Of a stretch of 43,501 nt of DNA, positions 8,479 through 15,362 are shown in pieces. The stretch is from Actinomycetes bacterium. Lineage in GTDB: Bacteria; Actinomycetota; Acidimicrobiia; Acidimicrobiales; Palsa-688. The notes beneath the pieces are model-generated. The model was not told the DNA's origin. It searched no databases and was given only the letters and a program-made list of their open reading frames with translations. The stretch covers positions 1 through 43,501 of the forward strand of contig JAJYLA010000014.1 of assembly GCA_021788115.1 (NCBI GenBank), written 5' to 3'. The translations under genes were made by a program, and so were the position numbers. Position 1 is the first letter of the stretch, and every line of letters starts with the position of its first letter.

Positions 8479-8572
8479 TGGGCGGTCCTCGGGAGACAAC
8501 CGGTGGCCGTCTGCCGCACGGAAATGGTAGCCCGGGGGCGCCGCAGCGGACCGGTGCGCCGCCTGCCGGCCT

Positions 8573-10006
8573 CTACACCTGGGCCCTGGCGAGGGCGGCG
8601 CCCGTCGCGAACGCCTGCTCGTTGGCGCCGATCACCGCCGGCTTGTCCTTCAGCGCCGCGCGGATCGCCGTGAGGAACGTCTCCGCCGGGAACAGGGTGG
8701 TGGCTCCTTGCAAGGCGCCGAGGGCGACCACGCTCTTCACCAGCGGGGTCCCCAGATCCTGGGCGACGGAGGCGAAGGGCACCCCCACGAGCGTCACGTC
8801 GTCCGGGAGGCCCGCGGGTACGGCGCCCGTCACCGAGCTGTCGTAGAGCACCGTCCCGCCGGGGCGGACGGTCGGTCCGAAACGGGCCAGGCTCGGGGTG
8901 TTGAAAGCGACGAGGACGTGCGGGTGCGGTGCCTCCGGGGAGAGCACTTCTTCGAGGGCGACGTGGACGTCGGCGAAGGAGGTGCCGCCACGGGATTCGG
9001 GCCCGTAGCTGGGGATGTGCGTCGAATCGTAGCCCTCGTTGATCGCGGCCCGGGTTATAAGAAGCGCCGCCGTCTGGGCCCCGTCGCCGCCGGAGCCGGC
9101 GAGCTTGATGCTGATGTCCTCGGGATCGACGTGGGAGGGGAAGCCCGTGGCGAAGCGGGGCGGGTGCTCGCTGGTGGCGCCCACGGTGCGGAGGGCCTCG
9201 TCGGAGTCGAAGCGGGGCATGGGGATGGGAGGGAACCCGGCGCCGTCTGCGGTGACGTCCTTCTTGACGCCGAGCGGGAAGGTACGAGACATCGTGTCGC
9301 GGACCCAGCTCTCGGCGTCCTCGGGGTCGAGGCCCAGGTGCACCGGGCACTCGGACAGCACCTCGACGAAGGCGAAACCCTTGCCGGTCACCTGCTGCTC
9401 CAGCGCCTTGTTGATGCTTCGCTTGGCGTGGGTGCGCCGCCGGTTGTCGTAGAGGGCGACCCGCTCGACGAAGACCGGCCCGTCGAGGCCCGCGATCAGC
9501 TCCGCCATCTTGAGCGGATGGCCGGCGAGGGTCGAACGCCCCCCCGGTGTGGTGGTCGTGGTCTGGCCGATGAGGGTCGTGGGGGCCATCTGCCCGCCGG
9601 TCATCCCGTAGATGGCGTTGTTGACGAAGATGACCGTGATCGGGATTCCGAGCTGCGCGGTGCTCACGATCTCGGCGAGACCGATGGACGCGAGATCGCC
9701 GTCGCCCTGGTAGGAGATCACGATCGACTCCGGGTTGGCCGTCTTGTGGCCGACCGCGACGGCCGGGGCCCGCCCGTGGGCGGCCTGCGAGTTGCCGACG
9801 TCGAAGTAGTAGTACATGAACACCGCGCATCCGACCGGGGAGATCAAGACGGTGCGGTCCTGGACACCGAGCTCGTCGATCGCGTCGGCCAGGTACTTCT
9901 GCACGAGGCCGTGGCCGCAGCCGGGGCAGTAGGTGGTCGTGTGGGCATTGATGCCCTCGCCGTGGGCGTGGCGCTCGAACCGCCGGTAGAACACCGTCGA
10001 GGTCAT
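8573..10006 (-). CDS. 2-oxoacid:ferredoxin oxidoreductase, beta-gamma fusion subunit
   Basis: A 477-residue fusion. The N-terminal half is the TPP-binding beta subunit: TYCPGCGHG (Cys27, Cys30) and SPVGCAVF (Cys60) supply iron-sulfur ligands, and GDGDLASIG (from residue 101) to VNNAIYG (about 129) is the thiamine diphosphate motif. The C-terminal half, from about residue 290, is a gamma subunit with the nucleotide-like loop KLAGSGGDGAQTAA and the GGTSFADVHVA segment. Together with the partner chain it oxidatively decarboxylates a 2-oxoacid to acyl-CoA, reducing ferredoxin. The ATG overlaps the partner stop by 4 bp. A branched-chain, 2-oxoglutarate or pyruvate substrate cannot be separated by eye. 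The glycine-rich loop reads GGDG where many relatives have GGQG. Confidence 0.9.
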   Translation of the reverse strand: MTSTVFYRRFERHAHGEGINAHTTTYCPGCGHGLVQKYLADAIDELGVQDRTVLISPVGCAVFMYYYFDVGNSQAAHGRAPAVAVGHKTANPESIVISYQGDGDLASIGLAEIVSTAQLGIPITVIFVNNAIYGMTGGQMAPTTLIGQTTTTTPGGRSTLAGHPLKMAELIAGLDGPVFVERVALYDNRRRTHAKRSINKALEQQVTGKGFAFVEVLSECPVHLGLDPEDAESWVRDTMSRTFPLGVKKDVTADGAGFPPIPMPRFDSDEALRTVGATSEHPPRFATGFPSHVDPEDISIKLAGSGGDGAQTAALLITRAAINEGYDSTHIPSYGPESRGGTSFADVHVALEEVLSPEAPHPHVLVAFNTPSLARFGPTVRPGGTVLYDSSVTGAVPAGLPDDVTLVGVPFASVAQDLGTPLVKSVVALGALQGATTLFPAETFLTAIRAALKDKPAVIGANEQAFATGAALARAQV

Positions 10007-11403
10007 CGGAGGACCCCGTCCAGCTTCGAGACGTGCTCGACGATCTCGGCCTGGGACGGGAGGATCCCGCCCATGCGCCGGACGTGGCTGATCGGAGGCG
10101 GGGCGTGCACGCCGGCGTGGCTCAAGGCCAGGCGCAGCTCGTCTTCGATCTGGCCGTCGCTCGCCTCGACCACGATCACGCGCCTCACCCGGTCGAGCAC
10201 GGTGAGCAGGGCGTCGATCGGGAAGGGCCACAGGGTGATGGGGCGGAACAGCCCCACCTTCACGCCCCTGTCGCGCAGCTCCTTGACGGCTCCCTTTGCC
10301 AGCTGGGAGGGGGTGTTGCACGCCACGAGCAGCGTGTCGGCGTCGTCGCAGCGGTGCAGGTCGGCCCGCTGCTCCTCGGCGGCCATCCGCCGGTACTTGC
10401 CGACCAGATGCATGTTGTGGATCTCGAGGTCGGCCTCGTCGAGGTTGATCGAGCAGATCAGGTTCCGCCGGTGCGTTCGGTCGCCGACCACCGCCCAGTC
10501 GGGGACCCCGGGCTCCACCATGTGGCGCGGCAGCCGCACCTTCCCGGTGATCTGCCCGAGAAAGCCGTCCCCGAGGATCACGACCGGGTTGCGGTACTTG
10601 AACGCCAGGTCGAAGGCGAGCATCGTCAGGTCCAGCATCTCCTGCGGCGTGGCGGGAGCCAGGACGAGGGCGTGCGTGTTGCCGTGGCCGAGTCCGCGGC
10701 AGGCCAGCTTGACGTCCGCCTGCTCGGGGGCGATGTTGCCGAGGCCCGGCCCGCCGCGCATGACGTCCACGAAGACGGCGGGCACCTCGGCGCCGACCAT
10801 GTAGGAGATGCCTTCCAGCATGAGGCTGAAGCCGGGCGAGCTCGTGAAGGTCATGCACCGCTTCCCGGCGCCGCCGGCCCCGTACATCATGTTGACCGTT
10901 GCGACCTCGCTCACCGCCTGCACGAAGATCCCGTCGAGCTCGGGCAGGACCTTCGCCATCAGCTCGGCGCCCTCCGTCGAGGGGGTGATCGGATATCCGA
11001 AGACGTGGCGGCAGCCGGCGAGGATGGCCCCGAGGGCGGCGGCGTAGGTGCCCTTGACGATGAGCGGCTCCCGTTCGGGCAGCGGGACCGTCACGTCCGG
11101 GCGGGGCTGCGGCGCCGGCAGAACAGCATTTTCCGGGAAAAGACCGGGCGCGGTGCCCGAGGCGCCGGCGATGTCCCCGTCCGGCAGTGGCTGCAGGGCG
11201 TAGGGCTCCGGGCACGCGTCGAAGCACAGCGCACAACCGTTGCAGTCGGTGAGGTCCACGACGATGGGGATGAGCCCCGTCTCGGCGTTGATCCCGTTAC
11301 CGGGGGAGATGCAGCCCTTCACGCACGAGCTGACGCAGCGGCCGCATCCCTTGCAGAGCTCCGGGATGACGAAGGGCTTGGGCCGCTCGAGCACCCGGGT
11401 CAT
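10003..11403 (-). CDS. 2-oxoacid:ferredoxin oxidoreductase, delta-alpha fusion subunit
   Basis: A 466-residue fusion. Residues 1-70 form a bacterial-type ferredoxin (delta subunit) with two 4Fe-4S motifs: Cys17, 20, 23, 27 and Cys54, 57, 60, 64, the last followed by Pro. From about residue 105 comes the alpha subunit, with GTYAAALGAILAGCRHVFGY, PITPSTEGAE and the long TPP-pyrimidine-domain core through VFVDVMRGGPGLGN and NPVVILGDGFLGQ. Fused delta-alpha plus the following beta-gamma gene gives a complete four-domain enzyme from two polypeptides. It is the first gene of the operon. The ferredoxin domain means electrons leave to a soluble ferredoxin, useful when respiration is limited. A DosR-like box lies about 210 bp upstream. 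Confidence 0.9.
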   Translation of the reverse strand: MTRVLERPKPFVIPELCKGCGRCVSSCVKGCISPGNGINAETGLIPIVVDLTDCNGCALCFDACPEPYALQPLPDGDIAGASGTAPGLFPENAVLPAPQPRPDVTVPLPEREPLIVKGTYAAALGAILAGCRHVFGYPITPSTEGAELMAKVLPELDGIFVQAVSEVATVNMMYGAGGAGKRCMTFTSSPGFSLMLEGISYMVGAEVPAVFVDVMRGGPGLGNIAPEQADVKLACRGLGHGNTHALVLAPATPQEMLDLTMLAFDLAFKYRNPVVILGDGFLGQITGKVRLPRHMVEPGVPDWAVVGDRTHRRNLICSINLDEADLEIHNMHLVGKYRRMAAEEQRADLHRCDDADTLLVACNTPSQLAKGAVKELRDRGVKVGLFRPITLWPFPIDALLTVLDRVRRVIVVEASDGQIEDELRLALSHAGVHAPPPISHVRRMGGILPSQAEIVEHVSKLDGVLR

Positions 11404-11964
11404 GTCACCACCCCCTCGGAGGACGCCGGCGGCTTCCGTGGAGCGAGGTGGCGCGTACCGGGTGCGACGGTGCCGCGCACGTCATCGTGGCGGGACGATA
11501 AACCGACATGTCGCAAGATGCTCCTTCCGAAAGGGACAAAGACATCTCAGCGGCTCCATCTTTGACCTGGTTGCCTGCTGTGGCTAGGTTCTCCCGTCGC
11601 CCCCGGTAAGGCCGAAAGACCCTTTCGCCGGGCGAATCGCCCGGGGGATTGTGGCCACGGCCGGGCGCGCCTGGTCCGGTGACGTCGCGTGGAGGCGCCC
11701 CCCGATTTCGCCGGCCCTGTGCCGGAGGCTCCCGATCTTTCCGAGATGGCCTCGCGCGGCCCGCCGTTTGATGTTGGCTCTTTCGGCGAGGGCCTCGATG
11801 GACCGCCGCCGACGATCAGCAGCGACAGCCACACCGCAAGGACGAGCTGGATCGCGGCCGCCGCGCGCGCTGTCAGGCAGGCAGCGGACGAACACGGACG
11901 CGGGCCCTGCCGCTCCGAGGATCCCCGTGGCGAGCCCGGCGCGCTTTCCCTGGCGCGTTGATCC
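11404..11964. other. 560-bp region without a supported gene
   Basis: No frame here carries a recognisable domain. One minus-strand frame encodes an isolated hydrophobic stretch (IQLVLAVWLSLLIVGGG, near 11810-11860) that could be the last helix of a decayed membrane protein. Regulatory-looking elements are a palindrome CGACATGTCG near 11500, a GGGACAAAGAC element at 11533-11543, a DosR-like box at 11609-11622 and an 8-bp inverted repeat with one central base at 11628-11644 (CCGGGCGA, A, TCGCCCGG). Their position suits the promoter of the oxidoreductase operon. Confidence 0.4.
11609..11622 (-). promoter_or_regulatory. DosR-like box upstream of the oxidoreductase operon
   Basis: On the minus strand the sequence is GGGTCTTTCGGCCT, matching 10 of 14 positions of the mycobacterial DosR core GGGACTWWAGTCCC. 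It points toward the fused oxidoreductase genes, about 210 bp before their start, which is farther than usual. A match of this size can occur by chance in GC-rich DNA. Confidence 0.35.
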
Positions 11965-12528
11965 TCACCCTCCCATCTTCTGCCGGGCGTCACGGATGGC
12001 GTCGCGGGTCCGGTCGACCACCGCCGCCAGGGGCCCCGCCGCCAGGTTCGCCTTGGCCGTGCCGGGCACGTTCGGGTGCGGGTGCGTCGGCGCGGTCTTC
12101 TTGGCGACCTCGAGCAGCCGTCCCATCGACTGCAGCGACTCCGTGTCCTCCATCTGCTGCAGCCGCGGGAACACCTCGGTCTCCTCGGCCGCGGCGTGGG
12201 CGAGGACGTCCTTGCGAAGCGTCTCGAACTTCTTGTCGAACTCGGTGCTTCGCGGGTCCATCTTCTCGAGATCGGCGAGCAGCTTGTTGGCCTTCTCCTC
12301 CTCGTGGATGCGGGCGTCGGCCAGCGCGTCGCCGTCGCTCGCGTCACGGCGCAGCACCGGGTAGACCACTTCTTCCTCGGCGGTCTCGTGCCGGGCGAGC
12401 TCGTAGACGAGCTCCTGGAAAGCGGCCTGCTTGTCGTCGCCGGAGCTCGTGGAGACCCGGGCGAGCAGCTCGCGCGCCTCTTTGTGGTCTTCGCGGAGAA
12501 GGGAGACGACGTCTGTGGCAGTGGTCAT
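11965..12528 (-). CDS. Hemerythrin HHE domain protein
   Basis: A 187-residue cytosolic protein with a four-helix hemerythrin-like bundle that binds a non-heme diiron centre and senses or stores O2, NO or iron. Candidate ligands appear in order: His15 (REDHKEAREL), His47 with Glu51-53 (ARHETAEEEVVYP), His75 (RIHEEEKAN) and His111 with Glu115/116 (AHAAAEETEVFP). A Pro/Lys-rich tail (KKTAPTHPHPNVPGTAKAN) follows. The chosen ATG has a strong AAAGGA site upstream; an earlier in-frame ATG would add a non-homologous leader. Stand-alone genes of this type are frequent in actinobacteria. A second hemerythrin domain is fused to the ATPase a few kb away, a thematic link. Confidence 0.92.
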   Translation of the reverse strand: MTTATDVVSLLREDHKEARELLARVSTSSGDDKQAAFQELVYELARHETAEEEVVYPVLRRDASDGDALADARIHEEEKANKLLADLEKMDPRSTEFDKKFETLRKDVLAHAAAEETEVFPRLQQMEDTESLQSMGRLLEVAKKTAPTHPHPNVPGTAKANLAAGPLAAVVDRTRDAIRDARQKMGG

Positions 12529-12589
12529 CGGGGTCGATCCTTTCGTCTGCGCTGATGGGCCGTCCTGCACCTGCTACCCACTGCGGCTG

Positions 12590-12781
12590 CCGGCGATGCA
12601 CGGGACCCGGCGCGGCGCACGTGTGCCCCACGCCCGCGGCAGGTGGGTGGACGAGGCGGTCGTCGTGTGCTCCAAGGGCCCCAACACCCTCGTCACCAGC
12701 CGCAAGCCCGGCGACCTCGACGCGTTCTGCTCGAAGACGGTCGACGCCTTCCAGAAGGGCGTGCGAGGCACCGCGCCGTAA
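12590..12781 (+). pseudogene. C-terminal remnant of a DJ-1/PfpI-family protein
   Basis: The last ~50 codons read RGRWVDEAVVVCSKGPNTLV and then TSRKPGDLDAFCSKTVDAF, the typical C-terminus of PfpI/DJ-1 class I glutamine amidotransferase-like proteins (WVDEEVVV...LITSRKPDDLPAF). Upstream, only a doubtful match to the nucleophile-elbow region (LPAMHGTRR) remains, and the frame then runs into the oppositely oriented hemerythrin gene. There is no start codon with a ribosome site and no N-terminal domain, so this is best read as a 3' fragment left by deletion. Confidence 0.7.
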
Positions 12782-12841
12782 CGACCGGCACCGCGGCTGA
12801 GCGCGCCTTTCCTGCCTGGTGCGGGGCCCTGCCCGGCCGGT

Positions 12842-13219
12842 TCACGCGGGACGAGGAGGGCGCCGCGGGGACCCGGCGCCGCCAGGCGCCAGCGCGTGCT
12901 GGACCTTGGTGACCGGCCCGGAAGCGCGCCGCTCGCGTTCGAAGACCCGGACGATCTCCTCGACCGGCATGCCCTTGGTCTCGGGGAGGAACCAGTAGAC
13001 GAACGCGATGGCCGCCAGGGCGAGAGCTGCGAAGCACACCAGGACGGCCGCGAGGCTGATCGCGCTCTGCCACACCGGGAAGATCTCGATGAGCGCGAAG
13101 TTGGCCAGCCAGTCCACGGTGGCGGCGATGGCCGCCGCCTGGCCGCGAACGGCGGTGGGGAACACCTCGCCCTGCAACGTCCAGCCGGTGCCCCGGTCTC
13201 CTACCCCGGCGATCCATCG
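12842..13219 (-). pseudogene. C-terminal remnant of an MFS sugar-porter
   Basis: The frame encodes TGWTLQGEVFPTAVRGQAAA and NFALIEIFPVWQSAISLAAV, then a helix ending FVYWFLPETKGMPVEEIVRVF. PETKGxxxEEI is the hallmark end of sugar-porter family MFS transporters, and E-FPTAVRG the motif at helix 10. Only about two and a half of twelve helices are present. Upstream, the frame enters the arsenic genes with no homology and there is no good start. It is a truncated relic facing the PfpI remnant tail to tail. Confidence 0.8.
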
Positions 13220-13287
13220 AGACACCCGTTGTGCTCCTCCTCGCCCGCCGCCGCGCGGGGCCGCCGCTGTGCTCGCGGGCGGTCCGG

Positions 13288-13698
13288 TCAGGCGGGGGAT
13301 GCGCCGAGGATGTCGGCCAGCAGCGCCCGAACGCGGGCCTCGATGTCGTCGACGATACGGCGTACCGTGACGAGGTCGCGGCCGGCGGGATCGTCGACGG
13401 GCCAGTCCTCGTAGCGCTTGCCGGGTACCACGGGGCAGGTCTCGCCGCACCCCATGGTGACCACCACGTCGGCCGCCTCGACCAGGGGGCGGTCGAGGAG
13501 CGTGGGGGAGTGGTCGACGACGCTCAGCCCCCGGCCGGCGAGGACGCTGGCGACGCCGGGGTCGACCCCGTCCCCAGGCGCCGACCCGGCGGAGCGGACC
13601 TCCACCCGGCCGGCGGCGAGGTGACGGGCTATCGCCTGGGCGGCGACGGAGCGCCCCGAGTTGTGCACGCAGGCGAAAAGGATGATCGGCCGTGGCAT
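13288..13698 (-). CDS. arsC: Arsenate reductase, LMW-phosphatase fold (ArsC)
   Basis: A 136-residue arsenate reductase of the low-molecular-weight phosphatase type. MPRPIILFACVHNSGRS contains the P-loop C-x5-R (Cys10 to Arg16). Further cysteines sit in TMGCGETCPVVPGKRYEDWP, the usual second motif, followed by DDPAGRD. Actinobacterial members use mycothiol/mycoredoxin or thioredoxin for turnover; which one is not visible here. The ATG overlaps the last base of the transporter stop (TGATG), so it is translationally coupled. It converts arsenate to arsenite for export by the neighbour. Length is normal. Confidence 0.92.
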   Translation of the reverse strand: MPRPIILFACVHNSGRSVAAQAIARHLAAGRVEVRSAGSAPGDGVDPGVASVLAGRGLSVVDHSPTLLDRPLVEAADVVVTMGCGETCPVVPGKRYEDWPVDDPAGRDLVTVRRIVDDIEARVRALLADILGASPA

Positions 13699-14807
13699 CA
13701 GGCGGTGTCCTGCCCCGCCCTGTACACGTGCCGGCGGGCCCACAGGGCCACGTAGACGAGACCCACCAGGACGGGGACCTCGATGAGCGGCCCGACCACG
13801 CCGGCGAGAGCCTGGCCGGACGTCGCCCCGAACACTCCGATCGCCACGGCGATGGCCAGCTCGAAGTCGTTGCTCGCCGCGGAGAAGGCGAGTGCGGTCG
13901 TGCGTTCGTAGGGGAGGCGGAGACGGTGGCCGACGACGAAGCCGCCTGTCCACATGAGGGCGAAGTAGCCGAGCAGGGGCAACGCGATGCGGGCCACGTC
14001 GAGGGGCCTCGAGGTGATCGTCCTTCCCTGGAGCGCGAAGAGGATGACGACCGTGAAGAGGAGCCCGTAGAGGGCGAGGGGCCCCACCGCCGGCAGGAAA
14101 CGTTCCTCGTACCAGGAGCGGCCACGCCGCCGCTCGCCGACGGTGCGCGTGACGAAGCCGGCCACGAGCGGGACGCCGAGGAAGATGGCGACGGTGGCTG
14201 CGATCGTGCCCATCGAGACCGACAGGCTCTCGGCGTGCAGCCCCAACCAGCGTGGGAGCACGCTGAGATAGAAGACGCCGAGCGCGGCGTATGCGAGCAC
14301 CTGGAAGACGGCGTTGAGGGCGACGAGCACGGCGGCCATCTCCCGGTCGCCGCCGGCGAGGTCGGTCCAGATGAGCACCATGGCGATGCAGCGGGCGAGG
14401 CCGACGAGGATCACCCCGCTGCGGTAGGCGGGCTCATGGGGGAGGAGCGCCCACGCCAGCGCGAACATGACGGCGGGGCCGACCACCCAGTTGAGCAACA
14501 GGGAAGCGGCCATCATCCGTCGATCAGCCGCGATCCGCCCCACCTCGGCGTAGCGGACCTTGGCCAGCACGGGGTACATCATGAGCAAAAGGCCCAGGGC
14601 GATCGGCAGGCTGGTGCCGTGGATGGCGATCTTCCCGAGGGCCGTGTCGAGCCGGGGGAACAGCCGCCCCAGGGCGAGGCCGCCGGCCATCGACGCGGCG
14701 ATCCATGCGGGCAGGAAACGATCGAGGCGTGACAGGCGGGCGGCGACGGCCCGCTCCTCGGCGCGGCTGCCGTCCCCGGGGCGGGGCCGCGTGGCGGTCC
14801 GGCTCAC
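13698..14807 (-). CDS. acr3: Arsenite efflux permease, ACR3 family
   Basis: A 369-residue, ten-helix membrane carrier of the bile acid/arsenite (ACR3) superfamily that extrudes arsenite. The conserved Cys in GLARCIAMVLIWTDLAGGD and the late Glu in NDFELAIAVAIGVFG, both needed in characterised ACR3 proteins, are present, as are PIALGLLLMMYPVLAKVRY and WVVGPAVMFALAW. The start is a GTG overlapping the arsR stop by 4 bp (GTGA). The frame stays open upstream inside arsR, but that extension lacks homology. Gene order arsR-acr3-arsC forms a compact operon. Confidence 0.93.
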   Translation of the reverse strand: MSRTATRPRPGDGSRAEERAVAARLSRLDRFLPAWIAASMAGGLALGRLFPRLDTALGKIAIHGTSLPIALGLLLMMYPVLAKVRYAEVGRIAADRRMMAASLLLNWVVGPAVMFALAWALLPHEPAYRSGVILVGLARCIAMVLIWTDLAGGDREMAAVLVALNAVFQVLAYAALGVFYLSVLPRWLGLHAESLSVSMGTIAATVAIFLGVPLVAGFVTRTVGERRRGRSWYEERFLPAVGPLALYGLLFTVVILFALQGRTITSRPLDVARIALPLLGYFALMWTGGFVVGHRLRLPYERTTALAFSAASNDFELAIAVAIGVFGATSGQALAGVVGPLIEVPVLVGLVYVALWARRHVYRAGQDTA

Positions 14808-15166
14808 GCGTCTCCCGACGGGTCCTCGCATGCCGGGCGGGCCCTTCCGGCAGGCACCGCCTGGCCGGCGAGCGGCACGCCGGCGGCGAAAAGGGCCGCC
14901 CACAGCGAGGAGAAGCCGTCCCCGTCGAGGCGGTAGTCGACCCAGCGGCCACGCCGGGCGGACCGGACCAGCCCGCCCTCCCGGAGCACGCGCAGGTGAT
15001 AGGAGAGCAGGTTCGGAGCGACTGCCACTCGCTCCTGGAGATCGCAGACGCAGCGCTCGCCGCCTGCCAGCAGGCCGACGATGGCGAGGCGCACCGGGTC
15101 GGCGAGGGCGCCCAGCCGGCTCGCCAAATCAATATCCATTGATTCAATGGTATTTGAAGCCAGCAC
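14804..15166 (-). CDS. arsR: ArsR-family arsenic-responsive repressor
   Basis: A 120-residue winged-helix repressor. It contains the As(III)-sensing C-x-C in ERCVCDLQERV (the classic CVCDL of ArsR), the recognition helix APNLLSYHLRVLREGGLV and the wing SARRGRWVDYRL. I chose a GTG start because a minus-strand -10 TACACT (15179-15174) lies 7 bp before it, which would make the GTG the first base of a leaderless message. An ATG nine codons downstream (MDIDLASRL) agrees better with family N-termini and is the alternative. It should repress its own operon until arsenite binds. Confidence 0.92.
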   Translation of the reverse strand: MLASNTIESMDIDLASRLGALADPVRLAIVGLLAGGERCVCDLQERVAVAPNLLSYHLRVLREGGLVRSARRGRWVDYRLDGDGFSSLWAALFAAGVPLAGQAVPAGRARPACEDPSGDA

Positions 15167-15179
15167 GCGGGGGAGTGTA
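15138..15179 (-). promoter_or_regulatory. arsR promoter and probable ArsR operator
   Basis: Minus strand: -10 TACACT at 15179-15174, then 7 bp to the GTG. Just inside the message is an AT-rich island in very GC-rich DNA, with the inverted repeat ATTGATTCAAT at 15138-15148 and the related TTCAAAT element at 15158-15152. ArsR/SmtB operators commonly look like TTCAAAT...ATTTGAA. Binding is inferred. Confidence 0.6.
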
Positions 15180-15252
15180 GCAGGCAGTCCACGGCGCCGG
15201 CGTCTCGCCTCGCGAGGTCACCCCCGTGACGCGTCAACCGCGACGGAAAGAT

Positions 15253-15266
15253 CTGACTTTGGGCCC
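15253..15266 (+). promoter_or_regulatory. DosR-like box upstream of the P1B-5 ATPase
   Basis: CTGACTTTGGGCCC matches 10 of 14 positions of GGGACTWWAGTCCC and keeps the GACTTT core, about 100 bp before the ATPase start and 43 bp before a small leader ORF. Suggestive of hypoxia-type control of the ATPase; chance occurrence is possible. Confidence 0.4.
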
Positions 15267-15308
15267 TGGCAGAGCCGGTGCCGCCGGCGTCTTGTAGAGG
15301 TGACGGCC

Positions 15309-15353
15309 ATGCACCGCCCAGCCGTGGGTGGCGCGCCGTGGTGCCGGAGGTGA
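15309..15353 (+). CDS. Possible 14-residue leader peptide before the ATPase
   Basis: ATG with its own Shine-Dalgarno (GAGGTGA, 5 bp spacing) opens a 14-codon frame, MHRPAVGGAPWCRR, whose TGA lies inside the GGAGGTGAT ribosome site of the ATPase gene. Such an arrangement would couple the ATPase to leader translation. The peptide contains one His and one Cys but no established motif. Support is positional only. Confidence 0.35.
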   Translation: MHRPAVGGAPWCRR

Positions 15354-15362
15354 TCGGCCGCC

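Noticed and set aside
11533-11546. GGGACAAAGACATC as a DosR box
   Set aside because: Only the left half-site is intact (8 of 14 matches); not strong enough to list as a site.
11584-11895. Minus-strand 103-residue frame upstream of the oxidoreductase operon
   Set aside because: Arg-rich, no homology or ribosome site; only a nearby frame shows one hydrophobic stretch, too little to call a gene.
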